Below, piece by piece: positions 1 through 8,653 of a stretch of DNA of 64,000 bases. The translations under genes and the position numbers were made by a program. This DNA is from Spartobacteria bacterium LR76. GTDB taxonomy: Bacteria > Verrucomicrobiota > Verrucomicrobiia > Chthoniobacterales > Terrimicrobiaceae. Within the stretch, counting starts at the first letter, position 1. Each line of letters starts with the position of its first letter. Location: positions 310,001-374,000 of the forward strand of contig QAYZ01000013.1 in NCBI GenBank assembly GCA_003054655.1, given 5' to 3'. The notes beneath the pieces were generated by a model that saw nothing but the letters and a program-made list of their open reading frames with translations, ran no database searches and had not been told where the DNA came from.

Positions 1-532
1 ACGCGCTCGCTGCACCCGTCGCCGCCACGAGGACGCCCCCGATGGCCGGTCCGACGGCCCGCGCCACGTTGAAGGCGATGCTATTGAGCGACACTGCCGC
101 CGGGACGGATTCCCTCGGCACCATGTCCTGCACGGTCGCCTGCCAGGCCGGGAGACTGATGGCGGCCCCGAAACCGAGGGCGAAGGTCAGGCCGAGCAGG
201 ACCCACGGTGTGATGAGCCCCATCCACGTGATAACCGCCAGCGCGAGCGCCACAGCGAGCATCCAGAGTTGCGACCAAAAGAGGAGCCGCTTGCGCTCCA
301 CCGTATCGGCCAATACCCCGGCGAGGAAACCGACGAGAAAAACTGGTAGCGTGGAGGCCGTCTGGACCAATCCCACCAGCGTCGTCGACGAAGTCAGCGA
401 CGTCATCAGCCAGGCCGCGCCGACGGACTGCATGAGCGTGCCGACGTTGGAAACGATGTTCGCCATCCAGAGATTGCGGAAGGCCGCGATTTTCAGCGGG
501 GCCGACAAACCGAGAGACGTCGAACTGCTCAC
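1..532 (-). CDS. MFS transporter (partial, C-terminus beyond window)
   Basis: This is the N-terminal ~177 residues of a major facilitator superfamily exporter in the inner membrane; the gene runs off the left edge. The frame starts at GTG 530-532 and reads through several hydrophobic helices. It contains an MFS loop pattern after helix 2 (GFLAGVLADTVERKR, about residues 66-80) and a later stretch, AFNVARAVGPAIGG, which is typical of the EntS/MFS_3 type. The GTG overlaps the TGA of the upstream DUF1634 gene (sequence GTGA), so translation is probably coupled. No upstream alternative start exists, because a TAG lies four codons before the GTG. Substrate is unknown. Homology to EntS-like exporters is from motif recognition only. 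Confidence 0.85.
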   Translation of the reverse strand, partial: MSSSTSLGLSAPLKIAAFRNLWMANIVSNVGTLMQSVGAAWLMTSLTSSTTLVGLVQTASTLPVFLVGFLAGVLADTVERKRLLFWSQLWMLAVALALAVITWMGLITPWVLLGLTFALGFGAAISLPAWQATVQDMVPRESVPAAVSLNSIAFNVARAVGPAIGGVLVAATGAASA

Positions 533-900
533 GCAAAGAAACTAAACACCAGCACCGCGAAGACAAGGGCGCTGATGGCGCAATATTGCCAATCCCTCTG
601 GGCAAAAAATCCGGCAACCGCCAGCGCCACCCGCACGATGGGGTTCAGCAGGAGGAGGACGATGCCGACCATGATGATGCTGCGCCGCTCGCCAAACTCA
701 TGCCAGGAGAACGCCCGGCGGATCATTCCCCCAAAGGTGTCAAAATACTTCGGCTCGCCGCTGAAAACATGATCGCCCGGCGGTACGCCGATATGCGTGG
801 CGAGATACCATGTCAGCCCGCCGAGAATGATAATGCCCGAAACAAGGACTCCTCCGACCATCACGCGGGCAAGGAGGCTCTGGATTTTTTCGTCGGTCAT
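529..900 (-). CDS. DUF1634 family membrane protein
   Basis: A 123-residue protein with three predicted membrane helices (about residues 13-33, 74-92 and 103-122) and a short polar loop between helices 1 and 2. Size, topology and position next to a TauE/SafE protein fit DUF1634, which is often encoded beside sulfite/sulfoacetate-type exporters. Its ATG overlaps the stop of the upstream tauE-like gene (ATGA), and its own stop overlaps the GTG of the MFS gene, so the three form one coupled unit. I infer that it is an accessory subunit of the TauE-like exporter; its biochemical role is not established in the sequence. Confidence 0.8.
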   Translation of the reverse strand: MTDEKIQSLLARVMVGGVLVSGIIILGGLTWYLATHIGVPPGDHVFSGEPKYFDTFGGMIRRAFSWHEFGERRSIIMVGIVLLLLNPIVRVALAVAGFFAQRDWQYCAISALVFAVLVFSFFA

Positions 901-1736
901 AGGGAAACTCCGCTGCCGCGCAGGATCATCTGCACGGCGATGAGCGACACCATCACAAGAAAGATTGCCTTGAGGATTCGCACCGGAGCGACAGCCAGCA
1001 ATCGCGCCCCAAGAAAAGCCCCGACCAGCACGCCGAGCGACACGGGGGCCACCAGCGCCGGATCGAGATACCCTCGCTTCAGATAGATGCCCACGCTCGC
1101 GGCGGCGGTGACGCCGATCATGAAATTGCTCGTCGCCGTCGTGACCTTGAAGGGGATGCGCATGATCTGGTCCATCGCCACCACCTTGAACGCGCCGGAG
1201 CCGATGCCGAGCAGGCCGGAGAGGATTCCCGCAACGCCCATCATGAGGAAGCCGGGGATGAACCGATGCACGGTGTATTTTTGCATCCCCTGCGGCGTGG
1301 GAAATGAGCCAGGCAGATTGAGCTTCACCGCCAGGGGGTCGGATTTGTCCTCCGACTGCGCCTTGGGCTTTTTGTTGCCCAGAGAGAGCGCGACCGTGGC
1401 AAGGAGGGCCACGCCGAAAATGATGGCCAGCGCATTCTGCGGCAGGACCGTCGCCGCCATGGCTCCCCCGACCGCTCCGATCGTCGTCGCCACACAAAGG
1501 GAGAGGCCGATACGCATGTTGGAAATGCCATCGCGCAAATAGGCTGCCGCCGCTCCGGATGAGGTGGCGATTACCGACACCAGCGCTGCTCCCATCGCGT
1601 AGCGGATGTCGATCCCGAAACCGAGCACCAGCAGCGGCGTGATAATGACGCCCCCGCCCAGGCCGATCAGGGAGCCGATCAACCCGGCAAAGAGCGCCAC
1701 CACGGCAATGGAAATGGCAAAAAGCGGGTCCGTCAT
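897..1736 (-). CDS. TauE/SafE family anion permease
   Basis: A 279-residue polytopic inner-membrane protein of the TauE/SafE family, which exports or takes up sulfite, sulfoacetate or related small anions. The N-terminal repeat has the typical glycine-rich signature (LIGSLIGLGGGVIITPLLV, residues ~19-37). A matching second half follows (GVAGILSGLLGIGSGAFKV, ~168-186), consistent with the duplicated fold of about eight helices. Length is normal for the family. It lies between a FabZ-like gene (stop overlapping its ATG) and DUF1634 (start overlapping its stop). The substrate cannot be read from the sequence; nothing nearby is a clear sulfonate catabolism gene. Confidence 0.9.
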   Translation of the reverse strand: MTDPLFAISIAVVALFAGLIGSLIGLGGGVIITPLLVLGFGIDIRYAMGAALVSVIATSSGAAAAYLRDGISNMRIGLSLCVATTIGAVGGAMAATVLPQNALAIIFGVALLATVALSLGNKKPKAQSEDKSDPLAVKLNLPGSFPTPQGMQKYTVHRFIPGFLMMGVAGILSGLLGIGSGAFKVVAMDQIMRIPFKVTTATSNFMIGVTAAASVGIYLKRGYLDPALVAPVSLGVLVGAFLGARLLAVAPVRILKAIFLVMVSLIAVQMILRGSGVSL

Positions 1737-2140
1737 GCCGTCACCTCGTTCAGGACAACCTGCCCCTCGGCAACCACTGTCTCCCCCACCCTTGCGGAAA
1801 CATCAAACATCCACAGTCCTCCCATCGCCCCCGTGCGCCGGGCCTGGAGATCAACGAGCTGCTCCGGCCGCGCGCCGGAGGGAAATTTCATCGAGCGAAT
1901 AGCCGAGAGTAAAAAGCGCCGCCCGTCGCCGCCTCCGGCGATTCCCGCCATCTGGGCGAGCGCCTCAGTGAGAATGACGCCAGGGACCAGCGGATCGCCG
2001 GGAAAATGACCGCGAAACATCGGATCGTCGGGCGAAAAAACCTTCTCGCCTCGCGCAGATTCCCCAGGCTGCAAGTCCACGACGCGATCGACAAAGACAA
2101 ACGGATCGCGATGGGGCAAACCGAGGGAAACCGGGTCCAT
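1733..2140 (-). CDS. FabZ-like 3-hydroxyacyl-ACP dehydratase (hotdog fold)
   Basis: A 135-residue hotdog protein resembling beta-hydroxyacyl-ACP dehydratase FabZ. It keeps the catalytic pair: His45 in GHFPGDPLVPG and Glu59 in ILTEALAQMAG. The family N-terminal motif LPHRDPFVFVDRV is also present (residues 8-20). I chose ATG 2138-2140 because the motif begins 8 residues later, as in FabZ. An upstream in-frame ATG at 2245 would overlap the preceding gene and translate an intergenic hairpin. It could act in fatty acid synthesis or in a specialised lipid pathway; the neighbours (anion exporter) do not decide. Its stop overlaps the TauE start. Confidence 0.85.
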   Translation of the reverse strand: MDPVSLGLPHRDPFVFVDRVVDLQPGESARGEKVFSPDDPMFRGHFPGDPLVPGVILTEALAQMAGIAGGGDGRRFLLSAIRSMKFPSGARPEQLVDLQARRTGAMGGLWMFDVSARVGETVVAEGQVVLNEVTA

Positions 2141-2150
2141 GTCCGATTCT

Positions 2151-2176
2151 TTGCCCGGAAGAACGCTTCCGGGCAA
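2151..2176 (-). terminator. 11-bp perfect hairpin between two genes
   Basis: Perfect inverted repeat TTGCCCGGAAG / CTTCCGGGCAA with a 4-nt loop (AACG). On the minus strand it lies 37 nt after the stop of the upstream small gene and 10 nt before the FabZ-like ATG. There is no T-tract after it, so it may be an attenuating or RNA-processing hairpin rather than a classical intrinsic terminator. Its closeness to the start codon could also affect ribosome access. Confidence 0.5.
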
Positions 2177-2213
2177 CGATAAGTTGATGGCGGAGGGCGA
2201 AATACGCCCGCTT

Positions 2214-2660
2214 TTACAGACCCGATCCGCGCGCGGCTTTCTCAAGCTCCATCTGGAAGCTCATCACATCATCCTGCGAGGGACGATAGCCGGGCGTCGA
2301 GGCATTGAGTCCCAGGCGGCCCATCTGGTCGAGATACCACTCGGCCTTTTCACCGTCGGAGAACGTCACGCGACCGCTGATGACGGAACCCGGGCGGGTG
2401 ATCTGGTCGATGGTGACATGGACCTTGCCGGGGGCCTCGGCGGGAGTCTCCGGCTCCGGTGGCGGCAATGGCTGATCCACCGCAGGTCCGGGCTCAGGCT
2501 CCTTGAAAGCGAGCTTGAGATCGTCGGCGAGCAGACGGGTTTCCAGATAGGTCAGGGAAATCTGAAACTCCTCCTTCAGCCGTTTTTGGATTTCGGAAAG
2601 GCTCGCGCCTCCCTCGATCCATTGGGAGATGGCGGATTTCTGTTCGTCGCTGAGAGTCAT
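2214..2660 (-). CDS. Conserved hypothetical protein with helical N-terminus
   Basis: A 148-residue soluble protein that I do not recognise by function. Residues 1-50 look like a helical, HTH-like or adaptor segment (MTLSDEQKSAISQWIEGGAS). Residues ~53-76 are a Pro/Glu-rich linker. The C-terminal ~70 residues look like a small beta domain (VHVTIDQITRPGSVISGRV). I chose ATG 2658-2660; a start at 2729 would add 23 low-complexity residues of poor codon character. It lies 78 nt downstream of the sulfur-carrier gene on the same strand. No enzyme motif or signal peptide is visible. Confidence 0.65.
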   Translation of the reverse strand: MTLSDEQKSAISQWIEGGASLSEIQKRLKEEFQISLTYLETRLLADDLKLAFKEPEPGPAVDQPLPPPEPETPAEAPGKVHVTIDQITRPGSVISGRVTFSDGEKAEWYLDQMGRLGLNASTPGYRPSQDDVMSFQMELEKAARGSGL

Positions 2661-2738
2661 GACGAAGGTTTTACACAGAGGACTCGCGGCACACCGAGAG
2701 AAAAACTCGGCATGCCGCGAAGATGACACATTTTGCGG

Positions 2739-3014
2739 CTAGCCCCCGGCGATGGCCGGAACGATGCTGATCTCGTCGCCTTCCTTGACCGGCGTGGCCA
2801 GTTCATTGAGGAAACGGATGTCGTCCTCGTTGAGGTAGACATTGACGAAGCGGCGGACGGCACCCTGCTCGTCGAGGATGCGCTCGCCGAGACCGGGATA
2901 GGTCGTCTCGAGGCTCTTGAAGATTTCGGAAACGGTTGCGCCCTCTGCTTCGACGACCTCGTTTTCGCCGGTCAGCTTGCGCAGGGGTGTGGGAATACGG
3001 ACTTGGATTGGCAT
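2739..3014 (-). CDS. MoaD/ThiS family sulfur-carrier protein
   Basis: A 91-residue beta-grasp protein ending in Gly-Gly (PAIAGG), the C-terminus that is adenylated and thiocarboxylated in ThiS, MoaD and CysO. Other family marks are the N-terminal strand with VRIPTPLRKLTG, the central NVYLNEDDIRFL and the late GDEISIVPAIAGG. It begins 15 nt after the stop of the threonine-synthase-type gene, so the two are co-transcribed and probably functionally linked. Known parallels are CysO/CysM-type systems, where a carrier thiocarboxylate delivers sulfide to a PLP enzyme. Whether this one serves such a role, molybdopterin or thiamine synthesis is inference; no MoaE, ThiG or ThiF is nearby. Confidence 0.85.
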   Translation of the reverse strand: MPIQVRIPTPLRKLTGENEVVEAEGATVSEIFKSLETTYPGLGERILDEQGAVRRFVNVYLNEDDIRFLNELATPVKEGDEISIVPAIAGG

Positions 3015-3029
3015 GGTAGTAAGGAAAAA

Positions 3030-4298
3030 TTAGTTGGCTGCGGCAGCCACTTCGTCGGCCACGAGCGCTTCAAACTCGCGGAGGCTGGGCTTGATGAGGC
3101 GGGGTTCGCCGCATTTGCCCTGCACGGCCTCGGCGGTTTTCAGGCCATGGCCGGTGATACACAGGACAATGCTTTCATCCCGCGGGATCTTGCCGCTTTC
3201 GATGAGCTTGCGGGCGCTGGCGACCGTCACGCCGCCAGCCGTCTCGGCAAAGATGCCGGCGTACTCGGCGAGGAGACGGATGCCCTCGATCACCTCGGCG
3301 TCGGACACGTCCTCGGCGCTGCCGCCGGTGTCCTTCATCGTGCGGATGGCGTAGTAGCCGTCCGCCGGGGTGCCGATGGCGAGGGACTTCACGATGGTCT
3401 CCGGCTTCGGCACCGGCTTGACGATCTCGACCTGCTTCTTCATCGCCTCGCTGATGGGCGAGCATCCGCTGGCCTGCGCACCGTGAATGGTGAACGGCTG
3501 GTCCTCGATGATGCCGGTGTGGATGAACTCCTTGTAGGCCTTGTGAATCTTGGTCAGGAGCGATCCGCTGGCCATCGGGACGACCGTGTGGCGCGGGAGC
3601 TTCCAGCCGAGTTGCTCGGCGATCTCAAAGCCCATCGTCTTCGATCCCTCGGCGTAGTAGGGCCGGAGGTTCACATTCACAAAACCCCAGCCGTACTTGC
3701 CCGCGATCTCGGAGCAAAGGCGGTTCACCTGGTCGTAGGGGCCGTGAATGCCGATGACATTCGTGCCGTAAACCAGCGAACCGAGCACCTTGCTCTGCTC
3801 GAGGTCGGCCGGGATCAGGACATAACTGCGCAGCCCGGCGGCGGCGGCATTGGCGGCGACGGAGTTGGCCAGGTTGCCCGTGGAGGCGCAGGCCACAACC
3901 TTGAAGCCCAGCTCGCGGGCGCGGCTCAGCGCCACGGAGACAACGCGATCCTTGAAGGAAAGGGTCGGGTAATTCACCGTGTCGTTCTTGATGTAAAGCT
4001 CCTTCACGCCGAGCGCAGCGGCAAGGCGGTCGGCCTTCACCAGCGGGGTGAAGCCCACCTGCGCACCCACCGTGGGAGAGCCGTCGATGGGGAGAAACTC
4101 GCGATACCGCCACATCGTCTGCGGTCGGGAAGCAATACGCTCGCGGCTGATGCTGGAGCGGATGGCGTCGTAATCGTAGGCCGCCTCGAGCGGGCCGAAG
4201 TCGAACTCACAGATGTGGATGGCCTCCTTCGGGTAAAGGCGACCGCACTCACGGCATTTCAGGTTGGAAAAGAAAGGTCTGTCTTCGTTCATTGTCAT
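3030..4298 (-). CDS. thrC: Threonine synthase (fold-type II PLP enzyme)
   Basis: A 422-residue PLP enzyme of the threonine synthase group, which converts O-phosphohomoserine to threonine. It has an N-terminal zinc-ribbon-like stretch (Cys15, Cys18, Cys30), the PLP lysine Lys116 in TLSFKDRVV, a phosphate-binding STGNLANSVAANAAAAGL loop, and the late ITGHGLK region. Start choice: ATG 4296-4298, with a second ATG two codons later; the ATG at 4337 adds a tail lacking family similarity. Directly downstream is a ThiS/MoaD-like carrier, which raises the possibility of a sulfide-transfer reaction (homocysteine or cysteine formation) instead of, or besides, threonine synthesis. Canonical thrA and thrB genes are not in the window. 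Confidence 0.88.
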   Translation of the reverse strand: MTMNEDRPFFSNLKCRECGRLYPKEAIHICEFDFGPLEAAYDYDAIRSSISRERIASRPQTMWRYREFLPIDGSPTVGAQVGFTPLVKADRLAAALGVKELYIKNDTVNYPTLSFKDRVVSVALSRARELGFKVVACASTGNLANSVAANAAAAGLRSYVLIPADLEQSKVLGSLVYGTNVIGIHGPYDQVNRLCSEIAGKYGWGFVNVNLRPYYAEGSKTMGFEIAEQLGWKLPRHTVVPMASGSLLTKIHKAYKEFIHTGIIEDQPFTIHGAQASGCSPISEAMKKQVEIVKPVPKPETIVKSLAIGTPADGYYAIRTMKDTGGSAEDVSDAEVIEGIRLLAEYAGIFAETAGGVTVASARKLIESGKIPRDESIVLCITGHGLKTAEAVQGKCGEPRLIKPSLREFEALVADEVAAAAN

Positions 4299-4624
4299 TG
4301 TCTTCCCACCGAGCGTAGTGACGAGAGACGACGACAATTTTCCCCAAGGGCCATTTTGACTGTCGCATCCTCATCTTTTCCCCGGCGCTTGCGCACCAGA
4401 GCAGGATTTGGCACCTGGGCCTTCCCGCCTCGGAGAGCTTGAATGCTCTGCTCGGCTGGAAGCGGTTGCCGTGGCATCGTCGGGCCAGTCCCTCCGCCAC
4501 TCTCGATAAGAATCGGGGAAAAGATTGCGGCGGGTTTCCAGACGGTCAAGAAGTTTTCGTATTTTCCTTCTGGCGAACGATATTCTGATAAATGAATTTG
4601 TTGATCAACGTTGCATAACCCGCT
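4299..4624. other. Intergenic region between divergent thrC and histidine kinase genes
   Basis: A 326-base gap that must hold promoters for both divergent genes. The last ~120 bases before the kinase are more AT-rich (for example around 4555-4610). I found no convincing gene, RNA or strong hairpin. Short frames in it are not supported by codon character. Confidence 0.5.
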
Positions 4625-7252
4625 ATGAACAGAGGTCAAATGCTGCGCGTTGGGAGTCAGCATGAAGGCGCCGCCTCTTCCCTCAAGGCGTTGGCGTCTT
4701 CATTTGCAGTAGCCGGGCTGATTCTCGCCCTCGGCTGGCTTGTCCATTACCGCACATCGCTGGATACGGAACGTCGCCTCCTCGCCGAGCAGGAAAAGGT
4801 CGTCCGCGAGCAGAAGTACCTGGTCCAGTCCATGTTGGATGACCTGGCATCGAACGCCAATCTCCTCGCCTACATCTCTGCGGATCAATTTCAGCACAGC
4901 CCGAACGAAACCACTCTCACACGCAGCCCGCTGAGGGATCGGCACCTGGCCTTCCTCCGTTCCCGCGGCACCTTTGACCAGTTGCAGATCGTAAAGCCCT
5001 CGGGCGAACGCATTCTCCACATCAAGCGCGTCCCGCATGGCAACGGGGCGTACACCTTCGAGGATGTCTCGCGGGATAACGACCTCACCGCCGCCAGCGA
5101 ACCCTGGCTGCCCGAGCTCCTCGAAAACGCCACTCCGGAAAAAGCCATCTTCCTCGGCATTCATCCCGCCAGCGTCGATAACCAGAGACAACCCGGGGTG
5201 GTGCGAGTCGGCTCTCCCATCTACGGCAGCAACGCAGGAGCACCCGAGGCTTTCATCGTCCTGGATTACCCGATCGACCGCATCCTCAAGCGCATCTCTT
5301 CGGAAGATGCCCGCTGGAATGGCACGACCTATCTCGCCGACTCCACGGGGCGCTGGATCGGCAACGAAGACGACCTGAGCGCCCCGCCACGGGTGGGAAG
5401 CCAGCAATGGAACTACGCCAGCCTGCCGCTCACCGGATCGCTCTCGACCAATGACCAGGGATTCTTCTCCTACGACACGATCCGGATCGGCCAATCCGAC
5501 GGACAGTCCTCGCTACGAAACCCGCAAAGCTGGAAGATCCTGAGCTGGCTGCGACCGGAAACCATCGAGCAAAGACGCCACGAATCAACATCCCTGCTCT
5601 GGTGGATCGTCGCTGGAAGCGTCGGACTGCTGGTTCCTACGACGTATGTCCTGGTGACCGCCCGCGAGCAGCACCGGGATGCCGCCCGCGGCCGCGAGCA
5701 GACCCGGGCGCTCCTGCAAAGCATCACCGATTCCTCCCTGGACGGCATCGTCGCCGGCGAGGCGATCCGCGATGCGCGCGGCGACATTAAGGATTTCCGG
5801 CTCGCCTTCTACAACCCGGCTGCGGAAAGCATCCTGCGCAATGCCATCGTGGCCAGGGAGCATCCCTGGAGTCCCACCGAGTTCCCCCTTTCCTTCTCGC
5901 CGGACTTCTTTGGCCGGTGTGTTCACGTCACGATGAGCGGCAGCCGCTACGAGATGGAACACTCTTCCGAGGCTGGCCCGTTGGGCCGGGTTTGGTTCCG
6001 CATCACCGTGGTAAAGCTCAACGACGGCGTGGTGCTCACCCTCTCCGACATCACCCAGCAAAAGCTCACCGTCCACGAGATGCAGCAGGCCAAGGACGCG
6101 GCGGAGATCGCCAACCGCGCCAAGAGCCAGTTCCTCGCCCTGATGGGGCATGAGATTCGCACTCCGATGAACGGCCTGCTCGGCTTTGCCTCGCTGCTGG
6201 AACGCACGCCGCTCAACACCGAGCAGTCCGACTACGTCTCCACGCTCCGCATGAGCGGCGAGGCCCTGCTGCGCATCCTCGAGGATATCCTGGACTACTC
6301 GCACATGGAGTACGAGGCCCTCGACATGAAGAGGGTGCCGGTGGACATCCGCGAGATCGTTCGTCAGATCAGCCAGCTCTTTGTCCTGGCCTCAAGCGAC
6401 CGCTCGATCGAACTCGTGACCAAGGTCGAGCAGGACGTCCCTGCGCAAATCCTCGGCGACGATATCCGCATACGCCAGATCCTGGTCAACCTCGTCGGCA
6501 ATGCCGTGAAGTTCACCAAGGAGGGATTCATCCTCATCAAGGTGGCGATGACGCCTTCCGACACCGGGGACAAGGTCACCTTCCATGTCGTGGACAGCGG
6601 CCCCGGCGTTCCCACGGAGATGATCGACCGGCTCTTCAAGCCCTTCAGCCAGGTCGACCCCTCCTTCACCCGCCGATTCGGAGGCACCGGGCTGGGGCTT
6701 TCCATCTGCAAACGACTCGTCGAGACCATGGGCGGCGAAATCAGCGTCCAGACGGCTCCCGGCAAGGGCTCCGACTTCTTTTTCTCGCTCCCGATTCGCA
6801 CGCCGGATTTCCCGGCCCTGGCCGCCTCACCCACCCGGCTCTCCCCGTCCAGCGAGCTCAACCCGGCCACGATCCTCGTCGTCGACGATGACCCGATCAA
6901 CCGCAAGCTCATGCTGCACATGATCGACAAACTCGGCGGCGTCGCCCAGGCGGTGTCCTCCGGCGAGCAGGCTCTCGCCGCCTTCACGGGCGGTAAATTC
7001 GAGCTCATTCTCATGGATATCCAGATGCCGGAGATGGACGGCCTGGAGACGACCCGCCAGATCCGCGGCATCGAATCGCGGGAAGGGCTGCACCCCGTAC
7101 GCATCTCGGCCGTGACGGCAAACTCCGCCGACTCCGACCGGACCGCCTGCTTCGCCGCCGGCATGGATGACTTCCTCGCCAAGCCCATTCACCTCGAGGA
7201 ACTTGAGAAGGTCGTTCAGCGCGCTGTAGCTTCTGCGCGAATTTCCGGTTGA
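4625..7252 (+). CDS. Hybrid sensor histidine kinase/response regulator
   Basis: An 875-residue membrane-bound hybrid kinase. Order: helix TM1 (~20-41), a large periplasmic sensor region (~42-320, Cache-like by position), TM2 (~323-345), a PAS-like domain (~360-485), and HisKA with the phosphoacceptor His509 in GHEIRTPMNG. Then comes HATPase_c with the N box (NLVGNAVKF), G1 (DSGPGVP) and G2 (GGTGLGLSI), and a C-terminal receiver with phospho-acceptor Asp798 in LMDIQMPEMDG and the conserved Lys in FLAKPIH. Length and order are typical of orphan hybrid kinases. No partner regulator or Hpt protein is adjacent, so the output is unknown. The gene is followed by tRNA-Lys on the same strand. Confidence 0.93.
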   Translation: MNRGQMLRVGSQHEGAASSLKALASSFAVAGLILALGWLVHYRTSLDTERRLLAEQEKVVREQKYLVQSMLDDLASNANLLAYISADQFQHSPNETTLTRSPLRDRHLAFLRSRGTFDQLQIVKPSGERILHIKRVPHGNGAYTFEDVSRDNDLTAASEPWLPELLENATPEKAIFLGIHPASVDNQRQPGVVRVGSPIYGSNAGAPEAFIVLDYPIDRILKRISSEDARWNGTTYLADSTGRWIGNEDDLSAPPRVGSQQWNYASLPLTGSLSTNDQGFFSYDTIRIGQSDGQSSLRNPQSWKILSWLRPETIEQRRHESTSLLWWIVAGSVGLLVPTTYVLVTAREQHRDAARGREQTRALLQSITDSSLDGIVAGEAIRDARGDIKDFRLAFYNPAAESILRNAIVAREHPWSPTEFPLSFSPDFFGRCVHVTMSGSRYEMEHSSEAGPLGRVWFRITVVKLNDGVVLTLSDITQQKLTVHEMQQAKDAAEIANRAKSQFLALMGHEIRTPMNGLLGFASLLERTPLNTEQSDYVSTLRMSGEALLRILEDILDYSHMEYEALDMKRVPVDIREIVRQISQLFVLASSDRSIELVTKVEQDVPAQILGDDIRIRQILVNLVGNAVKFTKEGFILIKVAMTPSDTGDKVTFHVVDSGPGVPTEMIDRLFKPFSQVDPSFTRRFGGTGLGLSICKRLVETMGGEISVQTAPGKGSDFFFSLPIRTPDFPALAASPTRLSPSSELNPATILVVDDDPINRKLMLHMIDKLGGVAQAVSSGEQALAAFTGGKFELILMDIQMPEMDGLETTRQIRGIESREGLHPVRISAVTANSADSDRTACFAAGMDDFLAKPIHLEELEKVVQRAVASARISG

Positions 7253-7326
7253 TCTCGCGGAATTTTTTGCGATACTCACCCTCCTTGCCGACGAGCCGGG
7301 GGTGATCATCACCTTCGATCTGCAAT

Positions 7327-7401
7327 GCATCGCTAGCTCAATGGTAGAGCAGGAGACTCTTAATCTCTTGGTTGTAGGTTCGAGTCCTACGCGATGCACC
7401 A
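7327..7401 (+). tRNA. tRNA-Lys (anticodon CTT)
   Basis: Complete cloverleaf: acceptor GCATCGC pairs with GCGATGC, the D stem is GCTC/GAGC, and the anticodon stem GGAGA pairs with TCTCT around loop CTCTTAA, giving anticodon CTT. The T arm GTAGG-TTCGAGT-CCTAC is perfect. Discriminator A is followed by an encoded CCA (7399-7401). It decodes AAG. Confidence 0.97.
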
Positions 7402-7443
7402 CCCCTCATTGGGAACGGGTGGCCGGTTCCCGGGAATCACTCA

Positions 7444-8421
7444 ATGTCTGTTGACTGGTACTGGTGGGTATTGTTTCTGGCTGTGGTGGCCGTATTGATG
7501 GCTGCCGATCTCGGGCTATTTCAGCGCAAAGTCCACGAGCTGAAACTCTCCGAGGCGCTTCAGTCCACCGCTCTCCGCGTCACGCTGGCGCTCATCTTCT
7601 GCCTCGGTCTCTACCTGGGGTGGATCGGCAACTACGGCTCCGCCGCGCATCGCGGCCAGGCCTCGATCGAGTTTCTCACCGCCTACATCGTCGAGGTGGC
7701 GCTCAGTATCGACAATGTCTTCGTCTTTGCGCTGGTCTTCCGGTATTTCCGCGTGGAAGCCCAGTACCAGCATCGCATCCTTTTCTGGGGCATCCTCGGC
7801 GCTCTCTGCATGCGCGCAGCCATGATCTTTGCCGGCATCGCGCTGCTCGAGCGGTTTCACTGGGTCATCTACATCTTCGCCGCCATCCTCATCTACGGCG
7901 GCATCAAGATGATCGGCGATGACAAGAACGACCAGGACCCGACCCAGAATCCGGTGGTGAAACTCTTTCGCCGTCTGGTTCCCATCGACCAGAGCTATCG
8001 GGGCAGCCATTTCTTCAACCGTGTCGATGGCCGTTTGATGGCGACTCCCCTGTGCGTGGTGCTCGTGGCGATCGAGACGACGGATCTGATCTTCGCCGTT
8101 GATTCCATACCAGCCGTACTGGCGGTGACCCGCGACCCATTCATCGTTTTCACCTCCAATGTCTTCGCCATCCTCGGCCTGCGCGCCCTCTATTTCGCCC
8201 TGGCTGGCATCCTGAAGCTCTTCCGATTCCTGCACTACGGGCTCTCCGCCATCCTCGTCTTCATCGGCACCAAGATGCTGCTCTCGGGGACGTCTTTCGC
8301 GCTGAAAACGGAGCAGTCCCTCATCGTCGTCGCCGCCCTGCTGTCCGTCTCCATCGCGGCTTCGCTGGTCTTCAAGGAAAAGCCCCGGGCCGACGGCGAC
8401 CAGGCCGACGGCGACTCCTGA
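7444..8421 (+). CDS. TerC family integral membrane protein
   Basis: A 325-residue inner-membrane protein of the TerC family, whose best-studied members (Alx/MeeF-type) export manganese. It carries both hallmark acidic motifs, EVALSIDNVFVFALVF (~residues 83-98) and ETTDLIFAVDSIPAVLAV (~214-231). About eight membrane helices are separated by a basic cytoplasmic loop (KNDQDPTQNPVVKLFRR). The C-terminal tail has a short repeat (ADGDQADGDS). It starts 42 nt after tRNA-Lys. I looked for a yybP-ykoY manganese riboswitch upstream, but the spacer is too short. Metal specificity is inference from the family. Confidence 0.92.
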   Translation: MSVDWYWWVLFLAVVAVLMAADLGLFQRKVHELKLSEALQSTALRVTLALIFCLGLYLGWIGNYGSAAHRGQASIEFLTAYIVEVALSIDNVFVFALVFRYFRVEAQYQHRILFWGILGALCMRAAMIFAGIALLERFHWVIYIFAAILIYGGIKMIGDDKNDQDPTQNPVVKLFRRLVPIDQSYRGSHFFNRVDGRLMATPLCVVLVAIETTDLIFAVDSIPAVLAVTRDPFIVFTSNVFAILGLRALYFALAGILKLFRFLHYGLSAILVFIGTKMLLSGTSFALKTEQSLIVVAALLSVSIAASLVFKEKPRADGDQADGDS

Positions 8422-8653
8422 TCTCCGCGACCCCGCAGCGCAGCCGCATGGATCAGGCAATATCACCCCGGCGGAAATCATCGCGCCCCCGGCGACATCG
8501 CGATATTTCCGCGCCATGCACCTGGTTTCATTAGCTAACAACGCGGGAAACGGGGCAGACAGAGCCAGCACAGACTCCTAACAGGACCGGGCAAAATACT
8601 AATTATCGTGCATTGACGCTCCCGTCGCGGCAATATCCCGCATCCTGCACCGC

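Noticed and set aside
2733-4442. A 569-residue open frame on the plus strand
   Set aside because: It is antisense to the sulfur-carrier and threonine synthase genes, which have full family motifs. The plus-strand product is Gly/Asp/Leu-rich with no recognisable domain, as expected from GC-rich antisense frames.
7402-7443. Manganese (yybP-ykoY) riboswitch before the TerC gene
   Set aside because: The gap between tRNA-Lys and the TerC start is 42 nt, too short for the aptamer, and the conserved loops are not seen.
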